Shown here: one piece after another, positions 8,070 through 15,534 of the stretch | How the letters are laid out: each line of letters opens with the position of its first letter | Position numbering within the stretch: position 1 is the stretch's first letter | Assembly: GCA_002412595.1 (NCBI GenBank) | Contig: DHVJ01000006.1 | Coordinates: 1-64,000, forward strand | DNA from: Anaerolineaceae bacterium UBA5211 | Lineage (GTDB): Bacteria; Chloroflexota; Anaerolineae; Anaerolineales; Anaerolineaceae | Length of the DNA stretch: 64,000 nt | Direction: 5' to 3' | The notes under the pieces: model-generated | What the model was told of the DNA's origin: nothing | Database searches by the model: none | The model's input: the letters and a program-made list of their open reading frames with translations, nothing else | Made by a program: the position numbers and the translations under genes

Positions 8070-8849
8070 TTAGGACATGCGCCGCACGTAGAACCACAAA
8101 CCTACACCGAGGCCGACGAATAGGATGCCTGCGACCAACAGCAAGGGGGAAGAGGATTCCTCACCAAATACCGGCTGCAGGCCGGAGCCCGGCTGGGCGC
8201 CGAAATCGATGGTGGAAATCTGCCCGGCGCTCAAAGTGAGCGAGTAATTCATCACGGTGGTCGGGTTATAGCCTTCGGGGATAGCTACGCTGATGTTGTA
8301 CTCCCCTTCAGGAATATCGTTAAAACAGAGGGAATTACCGCTATCGTCGGTGATGCCGGTTTCGTTCACTGTACTCAAACGATCTGTCAGGCTGACCGCA
8401 CCGCCCGCGATGGGTAGTTCGGTTTCTTCTGCCAGAGCGTCGCCGTTTTCATCATTGAAGAGATAGATGCAGATGGAGCCGTTGCCTTTGAAAGGCGTGG
8501 CGGTCGGTTCGGCTTCCACCACCGGAGTGGGAGTGGGAGTCTCTTCCGGTTTTTCTTTGATGATCAATTCCTGCCCAACCCACAGGAAACTGCAATCGTC
8601 GCTGTCGGTGTTGCTCTGCAAATTGTTCAATTCGCGCAGTTGCTGTTCAGTGATGCCCATCAGCAGTGAAATGCTGGTGCAGGTATCATTCTCTTTGACA
8701 ATATATGTGATACGCCCATCCGCGCCCGGGGTGGGGGTGGACAGGTTGATTTGCGGCAGCGGAGCGGCGGCCGTGATCGGTAGAAACACTACCATGCCTA
8801 TTAAGGCAACGCAAAACAAGCCTAAAGCTTGCAGGGGTTTCTTTGTCAT
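8070..8849 (-). CDS. LysM-domain membrane-anchored surface protein
   Basis: 259 residues. An N-terminal hydrophobic signal (LGLFCVALIGMVVFLPITAA) is followed by a LysM module near 45-95 (ITYIVKENDTCTSISLLMGI... VGQELII) with two Cys that could form a disulfide, a Pro/Thr linker (ETPTPTPVVEAEPTATP), an SdrD B/CNA-B-like beta domain near 120-215 (ICIYLFNDENGDALAEE, GITDDSGNSLCFNDIPEGEY), and a C-terminal membrane helix ending YVRRMS. It is therefore probably held at the cell envelope facing out, with LysM binding peptidoglycan. The ATG at 8849 is preferred because the AGGTG that would overlap an upstream GTG (8858) sits at proper distance from it. Divergent from ssb. Confidence 0.8.
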   Translation of the reverse strand: MTKKPLQALGLFCVALIGMVVFLPITAAAPLPQINLSTPTPGADGRITYIVKENDTCTSISLLMGITEQQLRELNNLQSNTDSDDCSFLWVGQELIIKEKPEETPTPTPVVEAEPTATPFKGNGSICIYLFNDENGDALAEETELPIAGGAVSLTDRLSTVNETGITDDSGNSLCFNDIPEGEYNISVAIPEGYNPTTVMNYSLTLSAGQISTIDFGAQPGSGLQPVFGEESSSPLLLVAGILFVGLGVGLWFYVRRMS

Positions 8850-8954
8850 CTTTATCACCTAATGAAAAATTATAACATCTTTGTATGTTCCAGTATTTTA
8901 CTGTGTTTGTCAAACCGATCTTGCCACTTTTTAACGGTTTTTCTGAAATCCTCT

Positions 8955-8960
8955 TATAAT
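8955..8960 (+). promoter_or_regulatory. -10 element upstream of ssb
   Basis: Perfect TATAAT 50 bp before the ssb ATG. The nearest -35-like TTGCCA (8921-8926) is too far, so only the -10 is called. Confidence 0.4.
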
Positions 8961-9010
8961 TAAGACATGATTCAAGCAATAGAATTTCAAAAAAGGAAAG
9001 GGATGCCGAA

Positions 9011-9427
9011 ATGAGTTTTCATACTATCATAATCGTCGGAAATTTGGGCAGGGACCCTGAGATGCGCTACACTCCCAATGGGAATGCAGTCACCTCGTTG
9101 AACGTGGCCAGCAACCGCGCATACACGGATACCAATGGCCAACGCGTGAAAGAAACCACCTGGTTCCGCGTCTCCGTTTGGGGCAAAATGGCAGAAAACG
9201 CCAATAACTACCTGCAAAAAGGGAGTATGGTGTTGATCGAGGGCGAATTGAGGCCGGACCGTGAAACCGGGAACCCGCGCACTTTCACCCGCAATGATGG
9301 CACAACCGGCGCTTCTTACGAAGTGTTCGCCCGCAACGTGCGCTTCCTTTCCTCCCGCAGCGGCGGTGGGCAGGATGGCGGTCTTGAGGACGGTCCGGAA
9401 ATGAAAGATGAGGATATTCCTTTTTAG
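9011..9427 (+). CDS. ssb: Single-stranded DNA-binding protein
   Basis: 138 residues, an OB-fold SSB: IVGNLGRDPEMRYTPNGNAV at the N-terminus, then NVASNRAYTD, KETTWFRVSVWGKMAE, and LIEGELRPDRETGNPRTF. The acidic tail ends EDIPF, the conserved C-terminal tip through which SSB recruits replication and repair proteins. GGAAAGGG lies 8 nt before the ATG. It is the first gene of a tight plus-strand cluster: the translin-family gene begins 15 bp downstream. The length is shorter than E. coli SSB because the flexible Gly/Gln linker is almost absent (SGGGQDGGLEDG). Confidence 0.97.
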   Translation: MSFHTIIIVGNLGRDPEMRYTPNGNAVTSLNVASNRAYTDTNGQRVKETTWFRVSVWGKMAENANNYLQKGSMVLIEGELRPDRETGNPRTFTRNDGTTGASYEVFARNVRFLSSRSGGGQDGGLEDGPEMKDEDIPF

Positions 9428-9442
9428 GATATAAAAAACTCA

Positions 9443-10087
9443 ATGACATTTTTTGATACTTTAGCTGAGAAGACCCATCAGGATTATGAAACACGCCACC
9501 AGGTCAGGGAAAACGCCCTCAAGCAAACCCGTTTGTTGACGCGCTGCTCCGCCAATGCCATCCGCGCCATTCATCGGGACGAACGCGATGCGGCCGAAGA
9601 AAATATGCAAGCCGGCCGCAAGATTGTGGATGATCTGAAGAAATCGGTGGAGCCATTTCCTGAAATTTATTTTTCTGGATACACCCAGGATGCGCTCAAA
9701 GAGTTTGTGGAAGCGCGCCTGACCATAGCTTTTCTGAATAATGAGGATCTGCCCATGCCGGAAGACATGGGAATTGAATATGCTACCTATATCCGCGGAC
9801 TGGCCGAAACCATCGGCGAAATGCGCCGGCGCTGCATGGATATCCTGCGGCAAGGTTATTCGGATGAAGCTGAACGCCTGCTGTCGTTGATGGATGATAT
9901 CTATGCTATTCTGGTCACGCTGGATTATCCGGATGCCATCACTTACGGCCTGCGCCGTCAAACGGATATGGTGCGCGGCATCATCGAGCGCACACGCGCC
10001 GACCTGACGCTCGCCTTGCGTGAGCAGCGCTTGCAGCAGTCTTTACACGATTTCGAAAATCGCATTATCGGAAATGGCCAGGGGTAA
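9443..10087 (+). CDS. Translin-family protein
   Basis: 214 residues, predicted all-alpha. The pattern ARLTIAFLNNEDLPMPEDMG, then EYATYIRGLAETIGEMRRRC, then TLDYPDAITYGLRRQTDMVR and a final IIERTRADLTLALR matches the translin/TRAX fold, in which bundled helices form ring-like oligomers that bind single-stranded nucleic acid; in eukaryotes translin with TRAX forms the C3PO RNase. Acidic residues are present in the helix EFVEARL and in GLAETIGEM, but whether a nuclease site is complete cannot be judged by eye. It lies 15 bp after ssb and its end overlaps the next gene by 14 bp, so it is translated from the same message as ssb and the Cas4-like pair. Confidence 0.8.
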   Translation: MTFFDTLAEKTHQDYETRHQVRENALKQTRLLTRCSANAIRAIHRDERDAAEENMQAGRKIVDDLKKSVEPFPEIYFSGYTQDALKEFVEARLTIAFLNNEDLPMPEDMGIEYATYIRGLAETIGEMRRRCMDILRQGYSDEAERLLSLMDDIYAILVTLDYPDAITYGLRRQTDMVRGIIERTRADLTLALREQRLQQSLHDFENRIIGNGQG

Positions 10088-10328
10088 GCGCACCATTCGA
10101 GCCTCAGAAATAGGGACATTTCTCTACTGCCAGCGGGCCTGGTGGTATCAGCGTCAAAAAGTCAAACCCATGAACCAGGATGAACTGGAGGATGGCAGTG
10201 AATTCCACGACGAGCACTGGCTTCAGACCAGCTCAGCTAACGGTTTAAGCAAGGCCGCCTGGGTTTTGCTGCTCATCGCGCTGGTCATCTTAGGCGTTCA
10301 TTTTGGCTTACAAGCAGCCGCTTCATAA
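10074..10328 (+). CDS. N-terminal half of a split Cas4-like nuclease, with C-terminal membrane helix
   Basis: 84 residues from the ATG at 10074 (an upstream in-frame start at 10020 would lie deep inside the translin gene). The opening IRASEIGTFLYCQRAWWYQR is the N-terminal Cas4/Dna2-type Fe-S segment, with Cys19 as first cluster ligand. The rest is a charged stretch (NQDELEDGSEFHDEHW) and one membrane helix (AWVLLLIALVILGVHFGL). No PD-(D/E)XK core is present; it lies in the next gene, which overlaps by one base (TAATG). The two products are therefore likely to assemble through their helices into one nuclease. A frameshift splitting a once-continuous gene is the alternative. Confidence 0.75.
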   Translation: MARGKRTIRASEIGTFLYCQRAWWYQRQKVKPMNQDELEDGSEFHDEHWLQTSSANGLSKAAWVLLLIALVILGVHFGLQAAAS

Positions 10329-10858
10329 TGATGTTCCCTAATTGGTTTTTTAACCTGCTGCCGTTCCTGCTAATCGGTTTGGCGCTGCTTTTTTTTTGGA
10401 TTTCCGGAAAACTGAAGCGCCGCACCGGTATGCCGGAAGGCCGTATTATCTATGCCGACAGCGGGCAATGGGGCAAACCGGCCAAGCCGCTTTATGATGC
10501 CGCTTTGGGACTTACCGGAAAACCCGATTATCTGATCCGTAAGAACAAGGCCATCATTCCGGTGGAAGTGAAGAGCACCTGGGCGCCGACTGTGCCTTAT
10601 GAAAGCCATAAACTTCAATTGGCTGCCTACTGTCTGCTGGTGCAGAATTATTATGGGCGGCGCCCGGCTTACGGCCTGCTGCGCTATCGCAACCGTACCT
10701 TCCGCATTGATTTCACAGAGGAACTGGAATATCAATTGCTGGATATCCTGGACGAGATCCGCGAAAAGAAAGAGCAGGATGAAGCTTGCCGTTCACACCG
10801 GCAAAAAAATCGCTGCGCGCGCTGCGGTTATCGCTATGTGTGCGACCAGCGTCTATAA
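10328..10858 (+). CDS. C-terminal half of a split Cas4-like nuclease, with N-terminal membrane helix
   Basis: 176 residues. It opens with a membrane helix (LLPFLLIGLALLFFWISG, about 9-26), then a RecB/Cas4-type PD-(D/E)XK core: GLTGKPDYLIRKNKAIIP, VEVKSTWAPTVPY (Asp...Glu-x-Lys) and LQLAAYCLLVQNYY. The C-terminus has CARCGYRYVC plus an earlier Cys, supplying the three C-terminal Fe-S ligands of Cas4; the fourth is in the preceding gene. Its ATG overlaps the preceding stop in TAATG, so translation is probably coupled. No cas1/cas2 or array is nearby, so a CRISPR role is unlikely; the ssb and translin neighbours point to single-strand nucleic acid processing at the membrane (inference). Confidence 0.8.
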   Translation: MMFPNWFFNLLPFLLIGLALLFFWISGKLKRRTGMPEGRIIYADSGQWGKPAKPLYDAALGLTGKPDYLIRKNKAIIPVEVKSTWAPTVPYESHKLQLAAYCLLVQNYYGRRPAYGLLRYRNRTFRIDFTEELEYQLLDILDEIREKKEQDEACRSHRQKNRCARCGYRYVCDQRL

Positions 10859-10894
10859 AAACTCGAATAACCGCTATAATTTAATGGAGTGCTT

Positions 10895-11761
10895 ATGAGC
10901 CAACCCTTAAATCATTTCGCTATTGTATTTAATCCGCAAATTCCGGAAGCCGAACCACTTTCCGAAAAAATCAGCGCATTTATGTTTCAGTCCGGTGCGG
11001 TTGTCGAGGAAGTGGGCGCTATCCAGGATAAAGTGCTGCGCCAGCGTATCAAGAAAAAAGAGTTTGAAGCCCTGATCGTCTTGGGCGGTGATGGTACCAT
11101 GCTGCGCGCCAGCCATTTGTGTGCCTCGGCGCGCCTGCCGCTCTTAGGTGTCAACCTGGGCTCTTTTGGATTTCTGATGGAGCTGCAGCGCAATGAATGG
11201 GAACCTTATCTGGATAGGCTCATGACCGGAGAGTACCGCATTGAAGAACGCATGCTGTTGCAAGCAGAGCATTTTCGCCAGAATATCAGCCGGGGAAGTT
11301 GGTTGGTGGTCAATGATGTAGTGGTCTGTCGCGGGCAGCATGTGCGCCCTATCCGGCTGGATGCGGAAGTGGACGGTTATCATATGGCCAGCTATGTGGC
11401 CGACGGTTTGATTGCTTCCACCCCCACCGGTTCCACTGCTTACGCGCTGGCCGCGGGCGGAGCGATTTTACCGCCTGACTTGCGCAATATCATTGTCGTG
11501 CCGGTCGCGCCGCACCTTTCCCCCAACCAGTCTATCATCCTCAATGAAGGCGCCGAGGTGACCATCATCGTCAGCACTTCTCATCAGGCGGTATTCAGCG
11601 TTGATGGACATATTCCGGTTATCATGGAGGATAAGGATTTCGTGCGCATTACTTCCAGTGAGTTGAATTCGCGCTACATCCGCTTTAATGACCCGGGTTA
11701 TTTTTATAGAACGCTGAACCGTTTCATGGAACAGAATCCATCTTTGAACCAGCCGCGCTAA
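10895..11761 (+). CDS. nadK: NAD kinase
   Basis: 288 residues, ATP-NAD kinase making NADP from NAD. Diagnostic motifs: VLGGDGTMLRASHL (GGDG, near 57-70), LGVNLGSFGFLMEL, and the NE/TPTGSTAY region IASTPTGSTAYALAAGGAI near 169-187; the C-terminal VVPVAPHLSPNQ and FSVDGHIPV also fit. The ATG at 10895 is chosen because GGAG lies 5 nt before it; an upstream GTG at 10889 overlaps that ribosome binding site. A TATAAT sits at 10874-10879, so it may have its own promoter within the 36 bp after the nuclease gene. Confidence 0.96.
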   Translation: MSQPLNHFAIVFNPQIPEAEPLSEKISAFMFQSGAVVEEVGAIQDKVLRQRIKKKEFEALIVLGGDGTMLRASHLCASARLPLLGVNLGSFGFLMELQRNEWEPYLDRLMTGEYRIEERMLLQAEHFRQNISRGSWLVVNDVVVCRGQHVRPIRLDAEVDGYHMASYVADGLIASTPTGSTAYALAAGGAILPPDLRNIIVVPVAPHLSPNQSIILNEGAEVTIIVSTSHQAVFSVDGHIPVIMEDKDFVRITSSELNSRYIRFNDPGYFYRTLNRFMEQNPSLNQPR

Positions 11762-11770
11762 AAAATGATT

Positions 11771-11799
11771 TTCAATGAAATAACGCCCGCATTATAATT
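11771..11799 (+). promoter_or_regulatory. Putative promoter for the B-box protein and recN
   Basis: TTCAAT (11771-11776), 17 nt, TATAAT (11794-11799), 24 bp before the ATG at 11823. Confidence 0.45.
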
Positions 11800-11822
11800 G
11801 CCAAAAAAACTGTGGAAACAAT

Positions 11823-12356
11823 ATGCCAGAATCAGAAACACTAACCTGCTATAAACACCCTAACCGTGAGACTATGCTGCGCTGCAACAAATGCGAACGT
11901 CCTATTTGTTCGCAGTGTGCGGTGCAGACTCCCACTGGATACCGCTGCAGGGAATGCGTGCGCGGGCAGCAAAAGGTTTTCAACAATGCCCGCAGTACGG
12001 ATTATGTTATCGCTGTAGCAGTAGCAGCCGGGTTATCTTTTTTGGGCAGCTATGTGACTTCCTTCATCGGTTTTTTTACTATATTTGTTTCCCCTTTTAT
12101 CGGTACGCTGATCGTGGAAGCAATCAAAAAATTGACCGGTAACCGCCGTTCCCATACATTGTTTGTTGCAACTACTGTGGCGGCCGCGCTGGGCAGTTTA
12201 CCCGTTTTGATTGTGCGCATTCTTTCACTTTGGTTTGGGCTGCGAGCCGGCGGTTTCAACCTCTATGGGCTGCTGCCCCTGATTTGGCAGGCGGCTTATA
12301 CCATCCTGGTTATCGGTTCGGTATATTATCGCCTGACAGGTATCAAACTTGGGTGA
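11823..12356 (+). CDS. B-box zinc finger membrane protein
   Basis: 177 residues. The first 45 carry a B-box/RING-like zinc finger: CYKHPNRETMLRC, NKCERPICSQCAVQTP and YRCRECVRGQ, with Cys and His arranged as in the small zinc domains that precede rhomboid or other membrane proteins in many bacteria. The rest has about four hydrophobic segments (VIAVAVAAGLSFLGSYVTSF, FFTIFVSPFIGTLIV, FVATTVAAALGSLPVLIV, LIWQAAYTILVIGSVYY). Probably an inner-membrane protein with a cytosolic zinc finger; function unknown. It is 3 bp upstream of recN and likely co-translated with it. Confidence 0.8.
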   Translation: MPESETLTCYKHPNRETMLRCNKCERPICSQCAVQTPTGYRCRECVRGQQKVFNNARSTDYVIAVAVAAGLSFLGSYVTSFIGFFTIFVSPFIGTLIVEAIKKLTGNRRSHTLFVATTVAAALGSLPVLIVRILSLWFGLRAGGFNLYGLLPLIWQAAYTILVIGSVYYRLTGIKLG

Positions 12357-12359
12357 TCC

Positions 12360-14108
12360 ATGCTGAAAGAACTGCGCATTGAAAATTTCGCCATTATTGA
12401 CCAGCTCGAATTGAAGTTCGAGCCGGGTCTGACCACCTTTACAGGCGAGACCGGCGCGGGCAAATCCATCCTGCTGGATGCGATAAATGCCCTGATGGGC
12501 GGCCGGGTTGAGACCAGTATGATTCGCGCGGATGTGGAGCGCGCCAATTTGGAAGCCCTGTTTAGCATTCCGGCTGAACACCAGGCTGAGATCGCCGCGC
12601 TGTTGGAAGCCGAAGGGCTGCTGGATGATCCAGAACAGGTGGATATCCTATTCAATCGTGAAATTCGCCGCGAGGGCCGCAACATCGCGCGCATTAACGG
12701 CCGGGTGATAACGGTTGCACTGATGAAAGATTTGGGGTCTTTCTTGGTTGATATTCACGGCCAATCCGAACACCTTTCGCTGTTATCTGTGCGCCAGCAC
12801 TTGCGGCTGCTGGACCGCTACGCGGATGACCGCGACTTGCTGGAAGATTATCGGCGTTCTTATTCTCAAATAAAAGCCACTCAATTGGAGCTGGCTGACC
12901 TGCGCAAAGCTGAACAGGACGCTGCGCGTATGAGCGATTTGCTGAATTATCAAATCCAGGAAATCGAAGCGGCCAAATTGAAACCCGGCGAAGAAAGCGA
13001 GCTGCGCGGAGAGTTGAGCCGTCTGGCTAACGCGGAAAAGCTGTCCACGCTGGCAACTCAGGCCTACAACCTGTTGGAGGAAGATAACCCGGATGCGCCT
13101 TCCATCACCGCTATGCTGGGTGAAGTGGTCGGTGCTGTACGCGGTCTGTCCAATATTGACAAGAGCCTATCCGACCTGGCTGACCAGTGCGAAAGCATCA
13201 CCAGCCTGACCTCGGATGTCAGCCGTGAATTGCAGAGCTACCTGGAAGGCATTGAATATAATCCCAAGCGCCTGGAACAAACCGAAAACCGGCTGGCGCT
13301 GATCAACACCTTGAAAAAGAAATATGGCCAAGACGAAGCGGCCGTCCTGAACTTTGCCGAAAATGCCCGGCAGCAGCTGGACAAGATTACCAACGCAGAG
13401 GAACGCATTTCCGAGCTGGAAGAATTGGAAAGTGTCCAATTGGCTGATCTCGCTCAAAAAGCGCTTGCTCTTTCCGCTGCGCGCCAGGCCGCCGCACTGA
13501 CATTGGGCGAATTGGTGGAACGCGAACTGGCTGACCTGCAAATGGCGGGTGCCCGTTTCTCGGCCGACATCCGCACCAAACCGGCCGAACCTGGCTTGCC
13601 GTTGGATGATGGGCAGATAGTCAAGTTCGACGAACGCGGCATTGACCAGGTGGAATTCCTGATTGCTCCCAACCCGGGCGAGGGGCTGAAACCGTTGGTC
13701 AAGATCGCTTCGGGCGGCGAGACCTCGCGCCTGATGCTGGCTTTGAAAAATGTGCTGGCCAAGGCTGATACCATTCCTACCCTGATCTTTGATGAAATCG
13801 ACCAGGGCATTGGTGGGCGTATTGGCGCCATGGTGGGCGAGAAACTCTGGCAGTTGGGCGGCAGCCACCAGGTATTGTGCGTGACCCACCTGCCGCAGCT
13901 GGCCGCCTACGGCAACCAGCATTTTCACGTTTATAAACAGGTGGCGAATGGCCGCACCACCACACAAGTTGAGGAACTCAGAGATGAACAACGCATGAGC
14001 GAGCTGGCCGCTATGCTGGGCGGCGATAATGAAGCCAATCGTTTGGCAGCCAAAGAGGCTTTGCAAAGCGCCGAGGAACGCAAACAACTGCGTTTTTCAC
14101 AAATGTAA
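12360..14108 (+). CDS. recN: DNA repair protein RecN
   Basis: 582 residues, normal for RecN, the SMC-like ATPase of double-strand break repair. N-terminal LKELRIENFAIIDQLELKFE leads to Walker A TGETGAGKSILLDAI near 29-42, then RGRNIARINGRVI-type and DIHGQSEHLSLL motifs (the RecN Q-loop region). A long coiled coil occupies about 160-380. The C-terminal head has the ABC signature IASGGETSRLMLALK, Walker B TLIFDEIDQGIGG and the switch HLPQLAAYGNQH. Starts 3 bp after the B-box gene with GGGTG close upstream. A hairpin follows at 14172-14208. Confidence 0.97.
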   Translation: MLKELRIENFAIIDQLELKFEPGLTTFTGETGAGKSILLDAINALMGGRVETSMIRADVERANLEALFSIPAEHQAEIAALLEAEGLLDDPEQVDILFNREIRREGRNIARINGRVITVALMKDLGSFLVDIHGQSEHLSLLSVRQHLRLLDRYADDRDLLEDYRRSYSQIKATQLELADLRKAEQDAARMSDLLNYQIQEIEAAKLKPGEESELRGELSRLANAEKLSTLATQAYNLLEEDNPDAPSITAMLGEVVGAVRGLSNIDKSLSDLADQCESITSLTSDVSRELQSYLEGIEYNPKRLEQTENRLALINTLKKKYGQDEAAVLNFAENARQQLDKITNAEERISELEELESVQLADLAQKALALSAARQAAALTLGELVERELADLQMAGARFSADIRTKPAEPGLPLDDGQIVKFDERGIDQVEFLIAPNPGEGLKPLVKIASGGETSRLMLALKNVLAKADTIPTLIFDEIDQGIGGRIGAMVGEKLWQLGGSHQVLCVTHLPQLAAYGNQHFHVYKQVANGRTTTQVEELRDEQRMSELAAMLGGDNEANRLAAKEALQSAEERKQLRFSQM

Positions 14109-14171
14109 GAATTTTGTAAAAAAACAAATTGTTGCTTGCATGAATCTTTTTCTTGTGATATAAAATAACTA

Positions 14172-14208
14172 CCAAACGCTTGGGTGCCCCCCTCACCCAG
14201 GCGTTTGG
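14172..14208 (+). terminator. Strong hairpin after recN (terminator-like)
   Basis: 15 bp stem CCAAACGCTTGGGTG with its complement at 14194-14208 (one T-G pair), loop of seven pyrimidines, followed by CTTT. The T run is short. Confidence 0.6.
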
Positions 14209-14301
14209 CTTTAAATGCTTGATTTCTCCCACGACTTGCTTTATAGTTTGAGTACATTTCTTGCAACATACTGGCATAAAAAGAAACAGTCGGAGGTAAT
14301 T

Positions 14302-14625
14302 ATGAAAAAGAGCTATGGCGTATTGCGGGTTCTATCAACCATTTTTAAGGTGGTGGGGATCATCATCGGCGTGGTTGCCGTCCTGGGTGGTTTGGTCATG
14401 CTGGTCATGTCTTTCTCCAATACGGATGTGTTCGTCTCCCTGGGCTTTGATGAAAGCAGCGCACCCTTTGTTGGTCTGGTGATGGCCCTCTTCGGATTGA
14501 TTGGCGGTCTGCTGACCGCTTTGGTGGTTTATGGGTCTGGCGAATTGCTGATCCTGTTGATTGCCATCGAAGATAACACGCAGCGCACCGCTACATTGCT
14601 GGCGGATGTGACCGAGGAAGAGTAA
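14302..14625 (+). CDS. Small membrane protein of unknown function
   Basis: 107 residues from the ATG at 14302, chosen because GGAGG (14292-14296) is 5 nt upstream; an upstream in-frame start would extend into the recN hairpin region. Two hydrophobic segments (VVGIIIGVVAVLGGLVMLVM near 16-36 and FVGLVMALFGLIGGLLTALV near 56-76) are followed by a helix (LILLIAIEDNTQRTATLLAD) and an acidic end (VTEEE). The pattern resembles two-pass membrane proteins with a cytoplasmic tail, but I do not recognise the family. It is flanked by hairpins on both sides and is probably monocistronic. Confidence 0.75.
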   Translation: MKKSYGVLRVLSTIFKVVGIIIGVVAVLGGLVMLVMSFSNTDVFVSLGFDESSAPFVGLVMALFGLIGGLLTALVVYGSGELLILLIAIEDNTQRTATLLADVTEEE

Positions 14626-14650
14626 TTTTCAGCCATAAATCAGCAGTCTG

Positions 14651-14682
14651 AATACGCGTCAGCTTTTTTTCTGGCGCGTATT
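14651..14682 (+). terminator. Hairpin after small membrane protein gene
   Basis: 12 bp stem AATACGCGTCAG with CTGGCGCGTATT (one T-G pair), loop of C and seven T; the T run is in the loop rather than after the stem. Confidence 0.45.
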
Positions 14683-14736
14683 ATGAATTTATTTTAAATA
14701 ATTTTTATAAATTGGGGGATTAAGAAGAATTTCCTG

Positions 14737-14766
14737 TTGACTTCACAACTGCATTTTTGCTATAGT
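14737..14766 (+). promoter_or_regulatory. Promoter of the glycerol-phosphate operon
   Basis: TTGACT (14737-14742), 18 nt spacer, TATAGT (14761-14766), 35 bp before the regulator ATG at 14801. Confidence 0.75.
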
Positions 14767-14769
14767 ATT

Positions 14770-14786
14770 AACTGGTAAGACCTCTT
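14770..14786 (+). promoter_or_regulatory. FadR-like operator overlapping the transcription start
   Basis: AACTGGTAAGACCTCTT contains the TGGTnnGACC core of GntR/FadR-subfamily operators (compare the E. coli FadR pattern TGGTnnGACCA). It lies 4 bp after the -10 box, in the expected +1 region, so binding by the FadR-like product of the next gene would repress the operon (inference). Confidence 0.65.
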
Positions 14787-14800
14787 AACAGTGGAGAAAA

Positions 14801-15517
14801 ATGCAACCTGAAAACTGGCAGCCCCCTTTGAAACCGAGCGAGATTACCGAATCCCGCCTGATCCATGCCATTCTGGATGGCACCTTTCCGATCAATTCCT
14901 TTCTGCTGGGCGAACGTGAACTGGCTGCGCGGTTGGGCGTCACTCGCCCTACCTTGCGCGAAGTGATGCAGCGCCTTGAAAGGGACGGATGGCTGGAGAT
15001 TCAGCAAGGCAAACCCACGCGCGTACGCGATTTTTGGAAGGAAGGCGGGCTGGGAGTTTCCATAGCTTTAGCCCAGTACCAGTCCCCCCTGCCGCAGGAC
15101 TTTGTGGCTAACCTGCTGGCGGTACGCGTTTTACTGGCGCCGACTTATACACAGCAGGCTGTTTTACGTGCGCCGGACGAGATCAGTGCCTTCCTCAAGG
15201 ATGCCCAGGCTCTGCCGGAAACATCACAGGCTTTCAGCGCTTATGATTGGCAGCTGCATTGGCTGTTGACTGTGCACTCCGGCAATACTTTTTTCACCCA
15301 TTTTATGAACAGTGTCCAGCGCCTGTACGCGCTGATGGGGGAACAGTACTTCACTCACTCGCAAACCCGCCGGCATTCCCATTTATTTTATAGCCGGCTG
15401 CTGGAAGATATCCAGGCAGGGGATGCGCCTGCGGCGGGTAAACTGGCGGAACAAATCATGACTGAGAGCCGCGAATTGTGGATACGTTTAGTAACATATC
15501 CTCAAAAAAAAGATTGA
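14801..15517 (+). CDS. FadR-subfamily GntR transcriptional regulator
   Basis: 238 residues. Winged helix-turn-helix at about 12-80 with GERELAARLGVTRPTLREVM as the recognition region followed by the wing LERDGWLEIQQGKPTRVRDF, closely like FadR (which has GERELS.. TRTTLREVLQRL). The C-terminal all-helical domain (about 90-235) resembles the FadR ligand-binding domain rather than the generic FCD metal-binding type. In gamma-proteobacteria FadR senses long-chain acyl-CoA. Here it heads an operon of glycerol-phosphate enzymes and has a FadR-like operator over its own promoter, so autoregulation and control of the operon are likely. Whether acyl-CoA is the effector is an inference from family resemblance. 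Confidence 0.88.
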   Translation: MQPENWQPPLKPSEITESRLIHAILDGTFPINSFLLGERELAARLGVTRPTLREVMQRLERDGWLEIQQGKPTRVRDFWKEGGLGVSIALAQYQSPLPQDFVANLLAVRVLLAPTYTQQAVLRAPDEISAFLKDAQALPETSQAFSAYDWQLHWLLTVHSGNTFFTHFMNSVQRLYALMGEQYFTHSQTRRHSHLFYSRLLEDIQAGDAPAAGKLAEQIMTESRELWIRLVTYPQKKD

Positions 15518-15534
15518 GATGAAAGGATAGGCAT

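Noticed and set aside
10020..10073. Extended N-terminus for the first Cas4-like gene
   Set aside because: It would overlap translin by 68 bp and add a non-homologous Ser-rich leader; the ATG at 10074 gives the family N-terminus.
13167..14087. 306-codon minus-strand ORF inside recN
   Set aside because: Long only because recN is GC-rich; RecN motifs are on the plus strand.
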